This document shows positions 1 through 11,961 of a stretch of DNA of 64,000 bases, one piece after another. A program made the translations under genes and the position numbers. The DNA is taken from assembly GCA_027405735.1 (NCBI GenBank), contig JAPEHQ010000006.1:2232001-2296000 (forward strand). Direction: 5' to 3'. The stretch is from Mucor racemosus. Taxonomy: Eukaryota; Mucoromycota; Mucoromycetes; Mucorales; Mucoraceae. Each line of letters starts with the position of its first letter. The stretch's first letter is position 1. Under the pieces are notes generated by a model. The model was not told the origin of the DNA. It searched no databases and saw only the letters and a program-made list of their open reading frames with translations.

Positions 1-906
1 TTGAGCAATGCTAGCAGGAGGAAGGTTATTGTTATGAAGATTAGCCGGAGGAAGATTGGAAGGAGGTGGATGAGGGCGATTTGCTGGTGCAACATGAGCA
101 GGGGCAATGTTGGTGGGAGGAAAGTTATTGGCAGGAATAGGTACTGGCATTTCAGTAGGTGAGTAAACTGCTCTACGATCATTGTTATCTGATGAAAGTA
201 ATTGAGATATAGACATTACTGGTGAAATAACTGGCTGGTTGCGATCCTGTGAACAAATTGATTGATTAAAATACAAAGCACTACAAAAAGTAAAAATGTC
301 ATTTTCTTACCTGCATTGGTGAAAGCGTTTCTGACATCTTTTTTTTTTTTTTTTGATTTCAAAGGTAAAAAAGTAAGTTATATAAATCCATTTATAAAAA
401 CTAAAATATACATACAATTGTTGGTTGATAGTTGCTACGGATAGGATCATATGGAGGGTTTGGTTGTGCAAGTTGTTGGGGAGAATATGGTTGAGGATAT
501 CCCCTTGGTGGTGGAGGATATTGATGAGTATTCTAAATTATGAAATTGATTAGATTTTAGCCATGGCTACCATGGTTACCATAGTAAAAATGTATATAGA
601 TATAACTGATAGTACCTGTTCCCATGATGTTGGAGGATATGCCGAAACAAAATTATCGCGAGCTGCATAATCTTGCTGCTGCTGTTGTTGCTGTGGTGGT
701 GGTGGTGGTGGCGGCTGCTGTTGCTGCTGAGGTGGATGATTTGAATAAGCAGCAGGTGGATAAGGTCTATTATTCATAGGTCCAGGGTTATATCTATTAT
801 ATTCCCATTCTTCCGATGTGATGGGTGGTAAAGATACATCTGGTGAATTTTGGTCGGTTTGTGCCTGTGGTCTATGAGGCGACTGATTGGATTGTTCAAA
901 CGCCAT
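1..906 (-). CDS. Pro/Gln-rich low-complexity protein, C-terminus beyond window
   Basis: Four exons can be assembled on the minus strand: 906-616, 532-439, 330-311 and 246-1. Donors are GT and acceptors AG, and the phase closes at each junction. They give about 217 residues, and the gene runs off the left edge. The product opens MAFEQSNQ and is dominated by Pro, Gln, Asn, Tyr and Ser, with a poly-Q/poly-P stretch around residues 60-75. No enzyme motif is visible. A short SISQLLSSD stretch near residue 145 resembles segments seen in some fungal transcription regulators, but that is weak. The composition suggests a disordered regulatory or RNA-associated protein; any DNA-binding domain would lie outside the window. 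I do not recognise the gene. Confidence 0.7.
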
Positions 907-2752
907 TCATAAAATCTCTACAAATTAAACTGGGAAATCTCTTTTGAATTTATATGGTTTTGTTGGTTTTCTCTTTTTGAAAATGAAAAAAAAAACTGTT
1001 TTTAGAGGAGAAAAGAAGATGAGAAATAAAGCTAGATGGTTGGAAGGGAAGCGCGCTCTTGCTTTCTTTTTATAATACCATATAACCCAACCCTTTTCAT
1101 ACGTATTGCACGTCACTTTGTGACGCTAAGATAAAAAGAAGTTTTGGATAGATTGAAAGCAATGTATCAAAAGCAAACATGGTCCTACATGAATCTCATG
1201 ATGATCCAAATCAATCAATGATAAAAAAGAAGTTTTTTTTTTTAGGAAAATAGATTTTCAACAAGGATATTGAAACAAAAATGTTTTGAAATTACATTGG
1301 TATGACATTGTATTGATATTTTCATTTGTATTTGATTAAAAAAATGTAAAGATATACGCAAAACAGATTAAGCTTTCATCATTCGTACCAAAGAACTCAG
1401 ACATCCGAAAGACTGCCCAGCTTGCGTTATTTTTCTCTGAGTGCAATTGATTTGAGATCCGTCAAAGACTGAGATGCCATTAAGCCAGATCATATAGGTT
1501 AAATCAAACACCGGATTAAAACATACTGGTCCATAATTTGCGGTTCACAAAGAGAGTTGCATGGTTTGACATTGTACACCGAGTTGTGGTTAAAACATTA
1601 TTTAAAAAGATATAAATTTATCTATATAACGTTGATTTTGTTCTAAAATGTAGTAAGCTTATTACCTTCGAAATATTTATCGCTCAATTGTTGGCTAATT
1701 TAACAAAAATTGCTGTAATTTGACATTTGTCGATCAATAACAATTTATTTGATAGCCTAGCAACAAGCTAAGGTTTGACACTTGGTCCCACGACAGCTTC
1801 ATGGGAAATCATCGCTACGGTTTTAACATTAGAATATAGCTACGCAATGAGCCCATTTGATGGTATAATTAATAATTTCTTAAATTTGTCGTATAATGAA
1901 TGAAATGTATCATTTTATGTCATTTTGGTTTATAACTCAGAAATCATTTGAGCAGCAATGTTACATAATCGACAACAATGTTTACAAATTATACATGGGT
2001 AAATCATACTACAAAAAATTTAGAAATGAAATTTGAATGTTTGAAAATTCTTTAGAGCTTTAACTGTTAGGCTTTATAAGACCAATCAATTAAAACAATC
2101 CTTTAAGTATTGTCCTTTCGGTAATCCGACTTTAATATTCTAATTGCGAAATCTCTTCAATGCAACACATTTATTGGATAAATAAATGAAATCAATACCT
2201 TAAATTGTTAAGCAGGGCCATGCCTATTCTTGTCGATGAAAAAGAAGTTGATATTCCTTTCAATTTTCGTAGCAACGTACAGCGAAATATCATCGTTTCA
2301 CCAATTTCAGCAAAATTTCTCACTTAAAAGAGCGCGCAACCTTGAAAATTTTTGTTTTCAAACAATCTGAAGCTTACCAAACAATTCCCCACATCTCATA
2401 ATATCATTCTAATGCAATTTCTCGAGTATTTCAAGTCTTTTATTTTGAACAGAATTTTTCCCTACAATAGTAAGCAAAACAAAATTTGATTTGGACAAAT
2501 ATTGATTTTTCACCCGAAAATTGCGACCTTTTTATTAAGGTATATATTGGTACAAAATGACGGTACAAGTCATATCTTTGATCTAGGGAGTGTTTAACTT
2601 CAATATTTGCACCAATTTTTTTGATTCTATAACGAAAAACCAACACAATATATATGAATGTATAGAAGCTAAAACAAAAAATAACCATTTTTAAAAAAAA
2701 AACTGAGTAATACTCTTAGCACGCTTAATAATATCTGTTATTGTTTTTTTAT
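907..2752. other. Intergenic, no supported feature
   Basis: AT-rich sequence with many stops in all frames. The few short ORFs have no coding character. No RNA gene or clear repeat was recognised. Confidence 0.6.
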
Positions 2753-3280
2753 TTACGGACGTGTGCTTCCGTAAGACATTGAGTCCAATTTCATGCGACC
2801 AACATTTGCTTTGAATCTTTTGGCGAATGCAATTTCGTCTGCTAATTGAGGTGTTGTAGGAGGACGTTTGGTTCCAACAGGTAGCTTATCAGGAAATTCC
2901 AAATCGCTTTCAGAGTCTCTGGATATATTGGATAGCTGTCTTTTGACACTAGCGTTGTACGTAAGACCTTTTTCGATTAACCTTTCTGCCTTTTTGATAT
3001 CAGGAACATCTGTTAAAAACTTCTTAATTCAGTTTAAGCGCTTTTCGTTGCTTTTCAAGACTATATACAAAGCGTGTCGAAAGTTATTTTCATACTGGAT
3101 TTCTTCAATGGCTACCTTTTTCGCTATCTTGTATAAAAACTTAATGATGTTATCTTCACTGTATGAGTAATCAAAGAATGTTGCCCTTTGTTGACAGAAA
3201 AAAGAAGATATTGCTTGAAGGGTTTCGAGAAGATAACTTCCAATATCATCATTATCCTCAAATACTAGCAAATATTGCTA
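2753..3280 (-). pseudogene. Decayed ORF interrupted by an in-frame TGA
   Basis: Reading the minus strand from about 3280 down to a TAA at 2753-2755 gives some 170 codons in one frame. They are broken by one TGA at 3029-3031. Both sides look like real protein: mixed Lys/Glu/Ile helical sequence before the stop, and a basic Pro/Thr-rich tail (KLPVGTKRPPTTPQ) after it. No splice pair removes the TGA, and the frame has no good ATG at its start, because an upstream TAG closes it. This looks like the 3' part of a dead gene, possibly of transposon origin. I do not recognise the family. A selenocysteine or readthrough reading is much less likely. Confidence 0.5.
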
Positions 3281-4057
3281 CATGAGCTTTTTTTAAAAAG
3301 TCAAAAGCCCGTCTTTAATCATTATAAGATGAATCCATGATTAACGGCTGTTGTGCGCTAGATTAATAAGCAAATAAGTATTCAAATAATGCAAATTTAT
3401 CCTCATGACCAAATGAGAGTACAAAAAGTATATAGAATTGTATATAAACTGTATTTGTTCAAAAAAAACAGTATTCTCAAAGGTAACATCAAAAATCAAA
3501 TTACAATCTCTGATACACAATTGTATCTGCTTGTAGCAATCAATGCAGAGATCTTTATTTAAAGATAATGTGATAAAGATATTAATTTTTTGATTACTCA
3601 TGAAAAAAAAAGTGATTGTATTCATGTCTGCATGTTTAAAAGAATCGGATAGCTACACGGTCCAATATTTCTGGGTCTGATTTTCAAGCATAATAAAGAA
3701 TCAAGATCGGCTTTATCTGTTTCTTTCAACAATACATGATGCATGAGCAAATACTGTACATACATGAATGGCATGTATAAACAAGTTTCCGATCCAAAAA
3801 CAACAGTTTCTATCAAAAGCAGTTTGATAAGGAGGTCAAAAAAAAACAGATTGTTGATTTATTTACTTGATTGTCTTATTTCCCTTTACATTGCCGTATA
3901 ATTTGAGATGAACACTTCCCAATCAATAAAATAAAGTCATAGACTCAAAATAAAAAAGTACAAATAAATTCGGTAAAAAACAACACAACAACAATAACAA
4001 CAATTGGGATATATATGGTAAAAAAGAAGGCATAATGAATATATAAAGGTGACTAAA
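3281..4057. other. Intergenic, possible further remnant of the decayed ORF
   Basis: Short minus-strand ORFs at 3341-3625 and 3622-3816 could be upstream debris of the pseudogene at 2753-3280, but no continuous frame or splice model links them. Nothing else is supported. Confidence 0.4.
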
Positions 4058-4865
4058 TCACAAAATTAGGCATTTTTTAGGCTTCTTGGGTGGAGGAGCA
4101 GGACAAAGGACTGCTCGAATAGCTTCATCAAATACATTTTTAAGACCTTTTTGTGTTAATGCTGAACACTCTAAATATTTGACAGCTCTAATTTCTTTTG
4201 CCATTTGTAAACTTTGAGTGTATGATATGGGAGCCATATTCTTTTGTCGGAGCTTCTCGATAGTTTCCGGATCCTCACGCAAATCAAGCTTTGTTCCAAC
4301 TAAAATGATCGGTTTCTCTGGTGCATGATGATTGATTTCTGGATACCACTATAATGAGATGACTTTTGAATACAACTATTCGATACATGTGGAGTGTTTT
4401 ATTGCGTTTCCATTACCTTTGTTTTGACATTTTCAAAAGAAGGAGGACTCACAAGTGAGAAACAAACAAGAAAGACATCAGTTTGAGGATAAGAGAGTGG
4501 TCTCAATCTATCGTAATCCTCTTGTCCTGCCGTATCCCATAAACCCAAATTAATCGGTTTTCCATCCACTTTGACATTAGCAGAGTAATTATCAAATCTA
4601 TTTTTATTAAACTGAACAAAGGCATTCTCCCAAATTTGATTGTTTATATACTTACACTGTTGGCACATATTCGCCAGGAAAGGCATTTGTAGTGTATGAA
4701 ATCAAGAGACATGTTTTTCCAACTGCACTATAAATTTATGACACATGTCAAATTAATTTCTTATACATTCGTCGTATTTTTTTCCAAATGAAATATGTCG
4801 AGCAAATACATAACAACAAATATCCCTTACCCGTCTCCGACTACCACACACTTGATAGCCTGCAT
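4058..4865 (-). CDS. RAC1: Rac1-type Rho GTPase
   Basis: Four exons (4865-4831, 4727-4656, 4597-4417, 4348-4058) join in phase to 192 codons plus stop, exactly the usual Rac length. Visible motifs are the P-loop GDGAVGKT split by intron 1, the effector region with YVPTVFDNY split by intron 2, [20 protein letters not shown] (switch II and following), GTKLDLR (base recognition), ECSALTQ, and a C-terminal Lys/Pro stretch ending in the CAAX box CLIL. A final Leu predicts geranylgeranylation and membrane attachment. Rac proteins act as GTP switches for actin polarity, hyphal growth and NADPH oxidase. The residues after the Pro-Gln-Thr motif and the tail match Rac better than Cdc42 or Rho1. Nothing is missing, and the ATG lies 11 codons before the first splice. 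Confidence 0.96.
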
Positions 4866-5008
4866 ACTCTGTTGTTGACTTTGATTATCCACTTTGAATG
4901 ATTTTTATAAGGTTAAAATGGGAAAAATTGATTGCTGATAGCTTTGGAAACAGAACAAGAGAAGAAAGAAAAGCGAAAATACAAGTTGAGCTCTTGACGA
5001 CTGGATGA

Positions 5009-5042
5009 GAAGAGAGGGAGAGAGAGAGAGAGAGAGAGAGAG
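5009..5042. repeat. (GA)n microsatellite upstream of RAC1
   Basis: About 17 GA dinucleotides with one interruption. It lies 145 bp upstream of the RAC1 start codon, so it falls in the probable promoter or 5' UTR. Confidence 0.9.
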
Positions 5043-6143
5043 CAAAGTGGATTCAGGGGCATTAAGGGGTATTATTTTCAATATGCTATTAATGACTGCT
5101 ATGATTTATAAAGTGTGGTTGTAAGGAGTAGTTGAAACCTTGTTCAAATTTGTGTCTCAAATGATGATTTTATCATACACACATAAAATACCGAATAAAT
5201 ATTATAAAAAGGAATTCAAAGGTTTGAATTTGTTTACACAGTAAAGTTATGCAAAGAAGGTTGATTCTAGAATCAACGGAATATCTCTTTTTGCTCATAC
5301 CTCATACGCTCTCCAATTTGGTTCTTTTTTTTTTTTTTTTTTTTTTTTTACAGAATGCTAGTTGACCTAGTACAAAATGTCCAAATTCAAAATCTTTAAT
5401 ATCGTACAGCACTATACAAAATTATACAAATATATATATATATATATATATAATAGCTACATATATATACACGCACAACATCTTACTCCTTTATACATAA
5501 AATCAGCTCCTCAAAAAAGAAAAAAAAACTATGCAATATGCAGTAACCATTTTCTAAATACACTTTCTATCTAACCTGAAGTACACACACATTGTTTATC
5601 ACTTGTTTTTTTGGGGGGACTTTTTTTCCACATATACACAGAAATTGTAAGGAGCATAAAGCATATCATGGTGCATAATAATGCCAAGATTGTAGGATAA
5701 TAGCAGAAAATTATGTAATTATGAATTCCATTATTTCTTGGCAATTTTATTGCCACCATTGCCCTGTTTCATTCATTTCCCGGGAAAAAAATGTTGAAGA
5801 AAAAGTGCATAAAATTGACATTTTATATTAGTTTTTCATTTTTGATACAGTGATATTTGCAGTTTATTTTTAGTAAGGAACAAAATACATCACATGTAAA
5901 GTATTTTATGCACATATTCTTTTATTTATTTATCTTTGAATTACATATAAACTGTTGTAAATCATTTAAATTCGATTACGCCTCAGTGTAAATCATAAAA
6001 AATCAGCCATTAAATCTTCTCCTCCTTTGAGGATCTTAATATATCACCCTAGAAGATCGTCTCTAAACCTCTTCCCCCCCCCCCATTCACCGTAAACTTT
6101 ATCTATATCCCTCCCCCAATTTATAAATCATGTAGAATATGAG
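5043..6143. other. Intergenic between RAC1 and ICL1 with simple repeats
   Basis: Contains a T-run (about 5322-5350), a (TA)n tract (about 5430-5452) and a C-rich stretch (6072-6084) in the probable ICL1 promoter. A 62-codon minus-strand ORF at 5571-5759 has one hydrophobic segment but no other support. Confidence 0.6.
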
Positions 6144-6150
6144 TATAAAT
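6144..6150 (+). promoter_or_regulatory. TATA-box candidate for ICL1
   Basis: A TATAAAT heptamer lies 65-71 bp upstream of the isocitrate lyase ATG, with pyrimidine-rich sequence before and after it. A TATA box at this distance fits a strongly inducible gene, but position and motif are the only evidence. Confidence 0.45.
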
Positions 6151-6214
6151 ACATGCAGTTTAATCTATATTTTCATCTAGTTTTCTTATTTATTATTATA
6201 TAAAATATTAAAAA

Positions 6215-7948
6215 ATGACTTACGTTGATCAAGAGCAATTAGAATTCGAGCAAGAAGTTGAGAGAGTTAAGCAATGGTGGGCTTCTCCTCGTTTCAAGTT
6301 GGTCAAGCGTCCTTATTCTGCTGAATCAATTGTATCTAAACGTGGCTACTTCCCCGTCCAATATCGTTCTGATGCTCAAGCTAAAAAGTTATGGAGAACT
6401 CTTCAACAAAACAAGGCTACTGGTGGAACTTCTCACACTTTTGGTGCTCTTGATCCCGTTCAAGTAACTCAAATGGCTCCTCATCTTGATACTGTTTATG
6501 TTTCTGGTTGGCAATGTTCTTCTACTGCCTCCAGTTCTAATGAACCTGGACCTGATCTTGCTGATTATCCTATGGATACTGTTCCTAACAAGGTTGAACA
6601 TCTTTTCTTTGCTCAACTTTTCCATGATCGCAAGCAACGCGAAGCTCGTCTTTCCATGTCCCCTGAGGAAAGAGCTAAAACTCCCAAGATTGACTACTTG
6701 AGACCTATCATTGCTGATGGTGATACTGGTCATGGTGGTATTACTGCCGTTATGAAGTTGGCCAAGATGTTTGTCGAACGTGGTGCTGCTGGTGTTCATG
6801 GTAAGACATTTATATAAACTTTTATTCGAGTATGTAACTCATACACATTTGTCAAATAGTTGAAGATCAAGCACCAGGTACCAAAAAGTGTGGCCATATG
6901 GCTGGTAAAGTATTGGTACCTATTTCTGAGCACATCAACCGTTTGGTTGCTATTCGTGCCCAATACGATATTATGGGTGTAGAGAATATTGTTGTTGCTC
7001 GTACTGATGCTGAAGCTGCTACTTTGATTACTACTAATGTCGATCCCCGCGATCATGAATTCTTGGTTGGTTCCACTAACCCTAGCTTGAAGCCATTAAC
7101 CGTCGTTATGCATGAAGCTGAGAGTAGAGGTATTCAAGGAGCTGAACTCCAAGCAATTGAAGATGACTGGGTCTCTAAAGCTGGTTTAAAGCGTTTTGGT
7201 ACTGCTGTAGCTGAAGAATTAACAATCTTGGGTAAAGGTGAATTAGCATCTAAATTCCTTTCCGAAATTCATTTCAAGTCTAACGATGAAGCTCGTGCTA
7301 TTGCAAAGAATAACTATGGTATCGTTGTTCACTGGGATTGGGATGCTTGCAGAGTTCGTGAAGGTTTGTATCGTTATGAAGGTGGTACTGATGCTGCTAC
7401 TTCTCGTTCTATTGCATTCGCTGATTACGCTGATATGCTCTGGATGGAAACCAAGAAGCCAATCTTATCTCAAGCTGAACAATTCTCAAAGGGTGTCTTG
7501 GCTGCTTCCCCTGAATCGTTATTATGTTATAACTTGTCTCCTTCCTTCAACTGGTAATTCGGCGATAATTTGTGATTCTAGAAAATATATTTATTAACCT
7601 TAATTTCTCTTATTCAGGGATGCTGCAGGTTTAACTGATCAAGATATGGGTTCATACATTCATAACCTTGGCAGACTAGGCTTTGTATGGCAATTTATTA
7701 CTCTAGGTGGTCTCCATGCCAATGCACTTGCAACTGCTTCATTTGCCAAGAGTTTCAAGGAAAGCGGCATGTACGGTTATGTATCAAACGTTCAACGTAA
7801 AGAACGAGAACATGGTGTAGACGTTTTACAGCATCAAAAATGGTCTGGAGCCAACTATGTTGATGAATTAATGAAGGTTGTAACTGGTGGTATGTCGGCT
7901 ACAGCTGCCATGGGCAAAGGTGTTACTGAGGACCAATTCAAACATTAA
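6215..7948 (+). CDS. ICL1: Isocitrate lyase
   Basis: Three exons (6215-6800, 6860-7553, 7618-7948) join in phase to 536 aa, the normal fungal length. The enzyme cleaves isocitrate to glyoxylate and succinate in the glyoxylate cycle, needed for growth on acetate or fatty acids. The catalytic signature KKCGH lies at the start of exon 2, next to [11 protein letters not shown]. The metal-binding region is in DGDTGHGG, and the substrate-binding NLSPSFNW is split by intron 2. The protein ends QFKH, so there is no classical PTS1 peroxisomal signal, which leaves a cytosolic or PTS1-independent location. Coding sequence is less AT-rich than its surroundings, as in highly expressed genes. The ATG follows a run of A, a typical context here. 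Confidence 0.97.
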
Positions 7949-9164
7949 ATCTAAATTACTATTTCATTTGTTTCCACTTGCATTTTAATATCACAAATAC
8001 AAAATTTTACAAATATTGTAAACTCTCATCTCTTTTCTAATTCAAAATAAAATGAAAACTCTTTTGATTTTGTCACAATTTAATTATAAGATTGTCAAAA
8101 CTACACTTGCTTTTAACGCAAAATGCCCAAATGTTTGTATAAATACACTAGAAGACAAGTTCTAAATTGAATACTTTTAGTGATTGGCCACAATAGACAA
8201 AGTTGAACGTACAATTTATCATATAATTGGTATGTAAGATTTGCAAGCGTTTTGGAGCTTTTGATATTTTTTTCATCTCCAGGACTGTAAAAATTACTAA
8301 ATGATAGATCGTTTTAATAAACCAAATGCGCCTTTTCTGTCCCATATTGTTTAACATTACAGCAGCCGTGCAATGACAAGCATTCAGTTGTATCGTTTTG
8401 TTTGACTCTAGCTGAATTTTTTAAGGATTGATAATACAATAAATCTAGAGCTACGAAAAAGCAAAATTGCTAGTTATTCCTATTATACGATTTTCTGGTG
8501 TTTCATATACAATAGTTGAAATCAATATCAGATATCCGAAATTTTTGAGAAAAAAAAATACGAAACACATCGCATTACAACTTTTATTATATATAAAAAG
8601 GATGTTTACTTATTAATTTCGGTAATTACCATGTTACCATTGCCATATATGCTGGTTTTGGTTGATTTAACGCTATATGTTTCCAATTTGAAATGGTCTG
8701 CTAAGCTACAAACCTATATAGAAAAGTGTCGGTTTTATTCTTACAATTTAACCAGAAAACCAACAGATACTAAAATTTCGAGTTTGGATACTTTCACAAC
8801 TGTATATTATATATTTTGAAACTTTCAGCCCATTTGAATCAATATATTCGTTGGCTATCGAGCATGTCCCCAGTTACTTTATTTTATTTAAACAGAGAAA
8901 GAAGACAGATGTTTTTCAAAAGTTACGCCTTAGTCTTTCAAAAACAGCTGTTAATTAATGAAATCAAGATATGTTATTAGTATATTCACTGCATATTAGG
9001 TGTAATTTCAAAATTCAATTTTGAGTTATTATTTGATTTTATAAAAAACTTCAAATAATATCTGAAACAACCCATACAAAATAGCTTAAACAAGGTGTGC
9101 ATTTTTATTTCTCCATTTTCACAGAAACTCAGGGGATGCTGAAACTTTTCAATTCTGTGGGTCA
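7949..9164. other. Intergenic, nothing supported
   Basis: AT-rich sequence downstream of ICL1. ORFs such as 8631-8819 have no coding character. The ICL1 3' UTR must lie in the first few hundred bases, but no clear end signal is seen. Confidence 0.55.
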
Positions 9165-9492
9165 ATATAAAAACAAAAAGAGAGAAACAACAACGCACGT
9201 AGAAAAGGATTTTTAAGGCTTTACATTATTTAGCGCAATTAAGACCCTGCTAAATTGCTTATTTCGACCAATGTAAAAGCAGCATTACAGCGCATGAATA
9301 ATAAACTAATAAAAAAATAGGCAGTAACTGTTATCATAGAAACATACATTTTTCTACCAGAAAATCCGTCTGTTATTATCATAGAAGATTCGTTAAGAAA
9401 TTGCAAAAGCGATCCCGCAGAGCGACGCCGTGATTGAGCATCATAGCAAGATTGAACGGCTAAGTCTGTTAGACCTTAGACTATGGTATATA

Positions 9493-9952
9493 TAAGTATA
9501 AAAGACGAGCCGAGCCTAGGACGAGCTTGACCAAAGCTCGCCACAACGAGCCGAGCTTTAATAAAAGCTCGTTTGACAAAGACGAGTTTTTGACTTTTTT
9601 TTAAAAAGCTCGTTTGAGAAAGACGAGCTTTTGACTTCTTTTCAAAAAGTTCAAATTTAAATAATAATTAGTAAATGCTATGACATTATTACTTTAGATA
9701 ATTGTCAATTGACATTCATAAGTTTGCTTTACTTTAGATATTTGTCACTGGAAAGGTAAAATAAAGCTCGCATTGAGATGATGAGTTTTAGTCGCTGCAT
9801 AAAAAAGCTCGTTTGGGGTAAACGAGCTCTAGTCACGCGCAAAAAAAAGCTCGTCGAGGTTGAACGAGCTTTTTTGTAAGCTCGTCTAACTTTAACGAGC
9901 CTTGAGAAAAGCTCGGCTGCATAAAAAAGGCTCGGCTCGTTTAATATCACTA
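9493..9952. mobile_element. 460-bp non-autonomous hAT-like element (MITE) with AGCTCG arrays
   Basis: The insert is bounded by an exact 8-bp duplication, GGTATATA, at 9485-9492 and 9953-9960. Its ends form an imperfect inverted repeat of about 24 bp; the inner part, ACGAGCCGAGCC, is perfect and the outer bases begin TA. The interior holds many AGCTCG/CGAGCT motifs pairing into short stems. The matching site in repeat X copy 2 (43396-43402) is empty. An 8-bp duplication with TA-starting short ends is typical of hAT elements. No ORF of note is present, so it would depend on a transposase supplied elsewhere. Confidence 0.82.
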
Positions 9953-10674
9953 GGTATATATCTAAGTTTTAAGTAAAAATGCGTTTTTTTTTTTTACTTT
10001 CCTTATATTTAACCACGTACGGTCTGAAAATTCAGACTTTTTAGTGGACATTTTTCGGGGCTCATTTTATCCTTACCAACACTCATGATTTTGATCAAAA
10101 AACAGAAAAATCAATTTTTGATACCAAAATCAACGTTTAAATATACTACATTGTGAGAGAAAATTGTAGCCGTAGCTAATACGCATGTTATAAAAGCTTA
10201 ATATGAAATGTTAAGTAATGAAAATTTGCACTTTTGCCCCTAAAACGGAATTTTGGTTAAAGGATTTTCATGTAATATTTTGCAATAAAAAGGTTTGTTA
10301 TTTTTTATTGAGCAAATAGAGCGCTAAATTTTTTATATGTGCATATTTTTTGTTTTTATAATTGGTAGTATAATTAGCTCTAAATTTGCAAAATCAGAAA
10401 AAAAAAATTAAAAAATGTTAAAATTGATGATCTGGACAAAAATAATTTTCTAAATTAATATTCCGCTTATAAGCCTTGTAAGCCTTAAAAATAAGAGATT
10501 TTATAATACTGGAGAACTTTTTCAAGAATTTACGATGCTGTATCCACTTGATTCAAGCTTATTGCTGTAAACCATTATGCATGTTAATATTTTGTGTTAG
10601 TTTATTTGATGATAATATAGTCTTACTTTATAAATATTGCGCTAGAGGTGATTTACATTCAGTTTTAGTCTTAC

Positions 10675-10863
10675 CTCTCCAATATCGTAAACCATAATAA
10701 ACATAAACTTGGCCATCACTGGAACCTAGATTACCGCCTTTTTACTCTCTTTATCCCAACAAGCTAATTTATTCAATGCTTTTACCAGAACCAACCTAAG
10801 TACTTACAAATGGTTCCTCGGTATTTGCATTCGAATTCCATAAATTAAATTGGCTGGTTCCAT
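10675..10863 (-). pseudogene. Captured fragment of a dynein intermediate chain gene (in repeat X copy 1)
   Basis: The minus strand shows a decayed WD-repeat exon. It has FNLWN followed by ANTEEPFVST, then VGSGK, then an NKLA..WDKE stretch, then GSSDGQVYVY, with stops and small frameshifts between. This order matches the last WD repeat of cytoplasmic dynein intermediate chains (LDLWNLN, EVP, ALNRVRW, GDSEGQIVIYD in animals). A splice acceptor with a CTAAC branch point precedes it and a GTAAGA donor follows, so genomic DNA and not a cDNA was captured. It is dead as a gene. Confidence 0.65.
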
Positions 10864-11384
10864 CTACAGTTAGTATCAAACGTATCATTACCCCGCCTTA
10901 TGATAAATGTCAATTTAAAATTAGAAACATCCCATTGTCGTTGTTATAAGCTATGAAAAGCTTGATTTTTAATAATACAGCAATTAAATAAAAAACAAGA
11001 TGGTACTAATAATAGCACATGGTGAGTATTTAACATCTAAGTAAGTTTGATAAAGTATGCTTTCAAACCCTTTTAAAAATCCTGAGACAAACACAACATC
11101 TTGGTCCTGTAATTTCTATTCGTCAAAATGTTGCAATTTCCACTACACAATGAATGCATCTATTATCAATCTTGACCTCGATGTACATTGGGTATCAGTT
11201 TTTTACCAGTTTTATCTACCCTGATTCCTTAATATTCAGTTATATTGAGCGATGATTTGTAGCATTGCCAAAAAAAAAAGAATACATGCTTCAAGGGTTT
11301 TCTGCATATCAAATTATGCGATTTAGTAGCAATGATTGCACTTAACTATGCTTTTTGAGCCTATTAATGTCAATCAGAATAATT

Positions 11385-11960
11385 AGTTACTACGGCTGAC
11401 CTGTGTTGCACAAGATGATTTCGTTGTGCCCATTGAATATGGCTAAAAAGATAACAAGATATACATGGGCACAACAAAAAAAAACTGCACACAAGCACAA
11501 TGATAGATTCTGTCAGTATGCATGACATTAATCCCATGCGTGCATAATAGTAGAATTGCCCATAAGCATATCATTATCCTCGTCTGTGCATAATAATAAA
11601 ATCTGGTCATGAGCATAATGAGCTGATCGTATAGGCAAAAATTGGTTTGTACTTTTTACATGAGCATCGTGCCATTCTCAAAACTCCATTGCATTTTTTA
11701 CTGAAATGGGTTTTTAAATTACATTTGTTTTTATTAATATAGACTATAAACAATACAGTTCAATACGTTGTTGATGTAGAGCAATACATGCAAGAGCCAA
11801 TATATTTACGATTATCATCATTTGTAAATATGCTTATAGCTATAATGTTTACACCAACAATGGTTTTTGTTCGCGCATAAACTTAAATAACACTTACTGC
11901 TTAAATCTATATGCAAGCCAAATCTAAGGTTATAAATGTCACTTTATCACATACAGTATA
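11385..11960 (+). repeat. Dispersed repeat Y, copy 1
   Basis: Non-coding sequence rich in GCATAATGAGC-type motifs, closely similar to 42094-42625. Its first part also appears inverted at 45235-45375. It directly abuts the LTR at 11962. Its nature is unknown; it may be internal sequence of the LTR element or an older repeat into which LTRs inserted. Confidence 0.7.
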
Positions 11961-11961
11961 A

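Larger units (their letters stand above)
9165..11266 (+). repeat. Dispersed repeat X, copy 1
   Basis: About 1.6 kb of this stretch is highly similar, in the same orientation, to 43096-44708. Similarity starts near the shared AACAAAAAGAGAGAAAC and ends at GTAGCATT. Copy 1 is longer only because of the 460-bp insertion at 9493-9952. The repeat carries a decayed fragment of a dynein intermediate chain gene on its minus strand and no transposase of its own. It may be a gene-capturing non-autonomous element (Helitron or Pack type) or a segmental duplication; terminal signals were not resolved. Confidence 0.8.

Noticed and set aside
5571..5759. 62-codon minus-strand ORF with one hydrophobic helix
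   Set aside because: T-rich sequence often yields such ORFs by chance; there is no second exon, motif or conservation evidence.
6389..6799. 136-codon minus-strand ORF over isocitrate lyase
   Set aside because: Antisense shadow of a well-defined coding exon.
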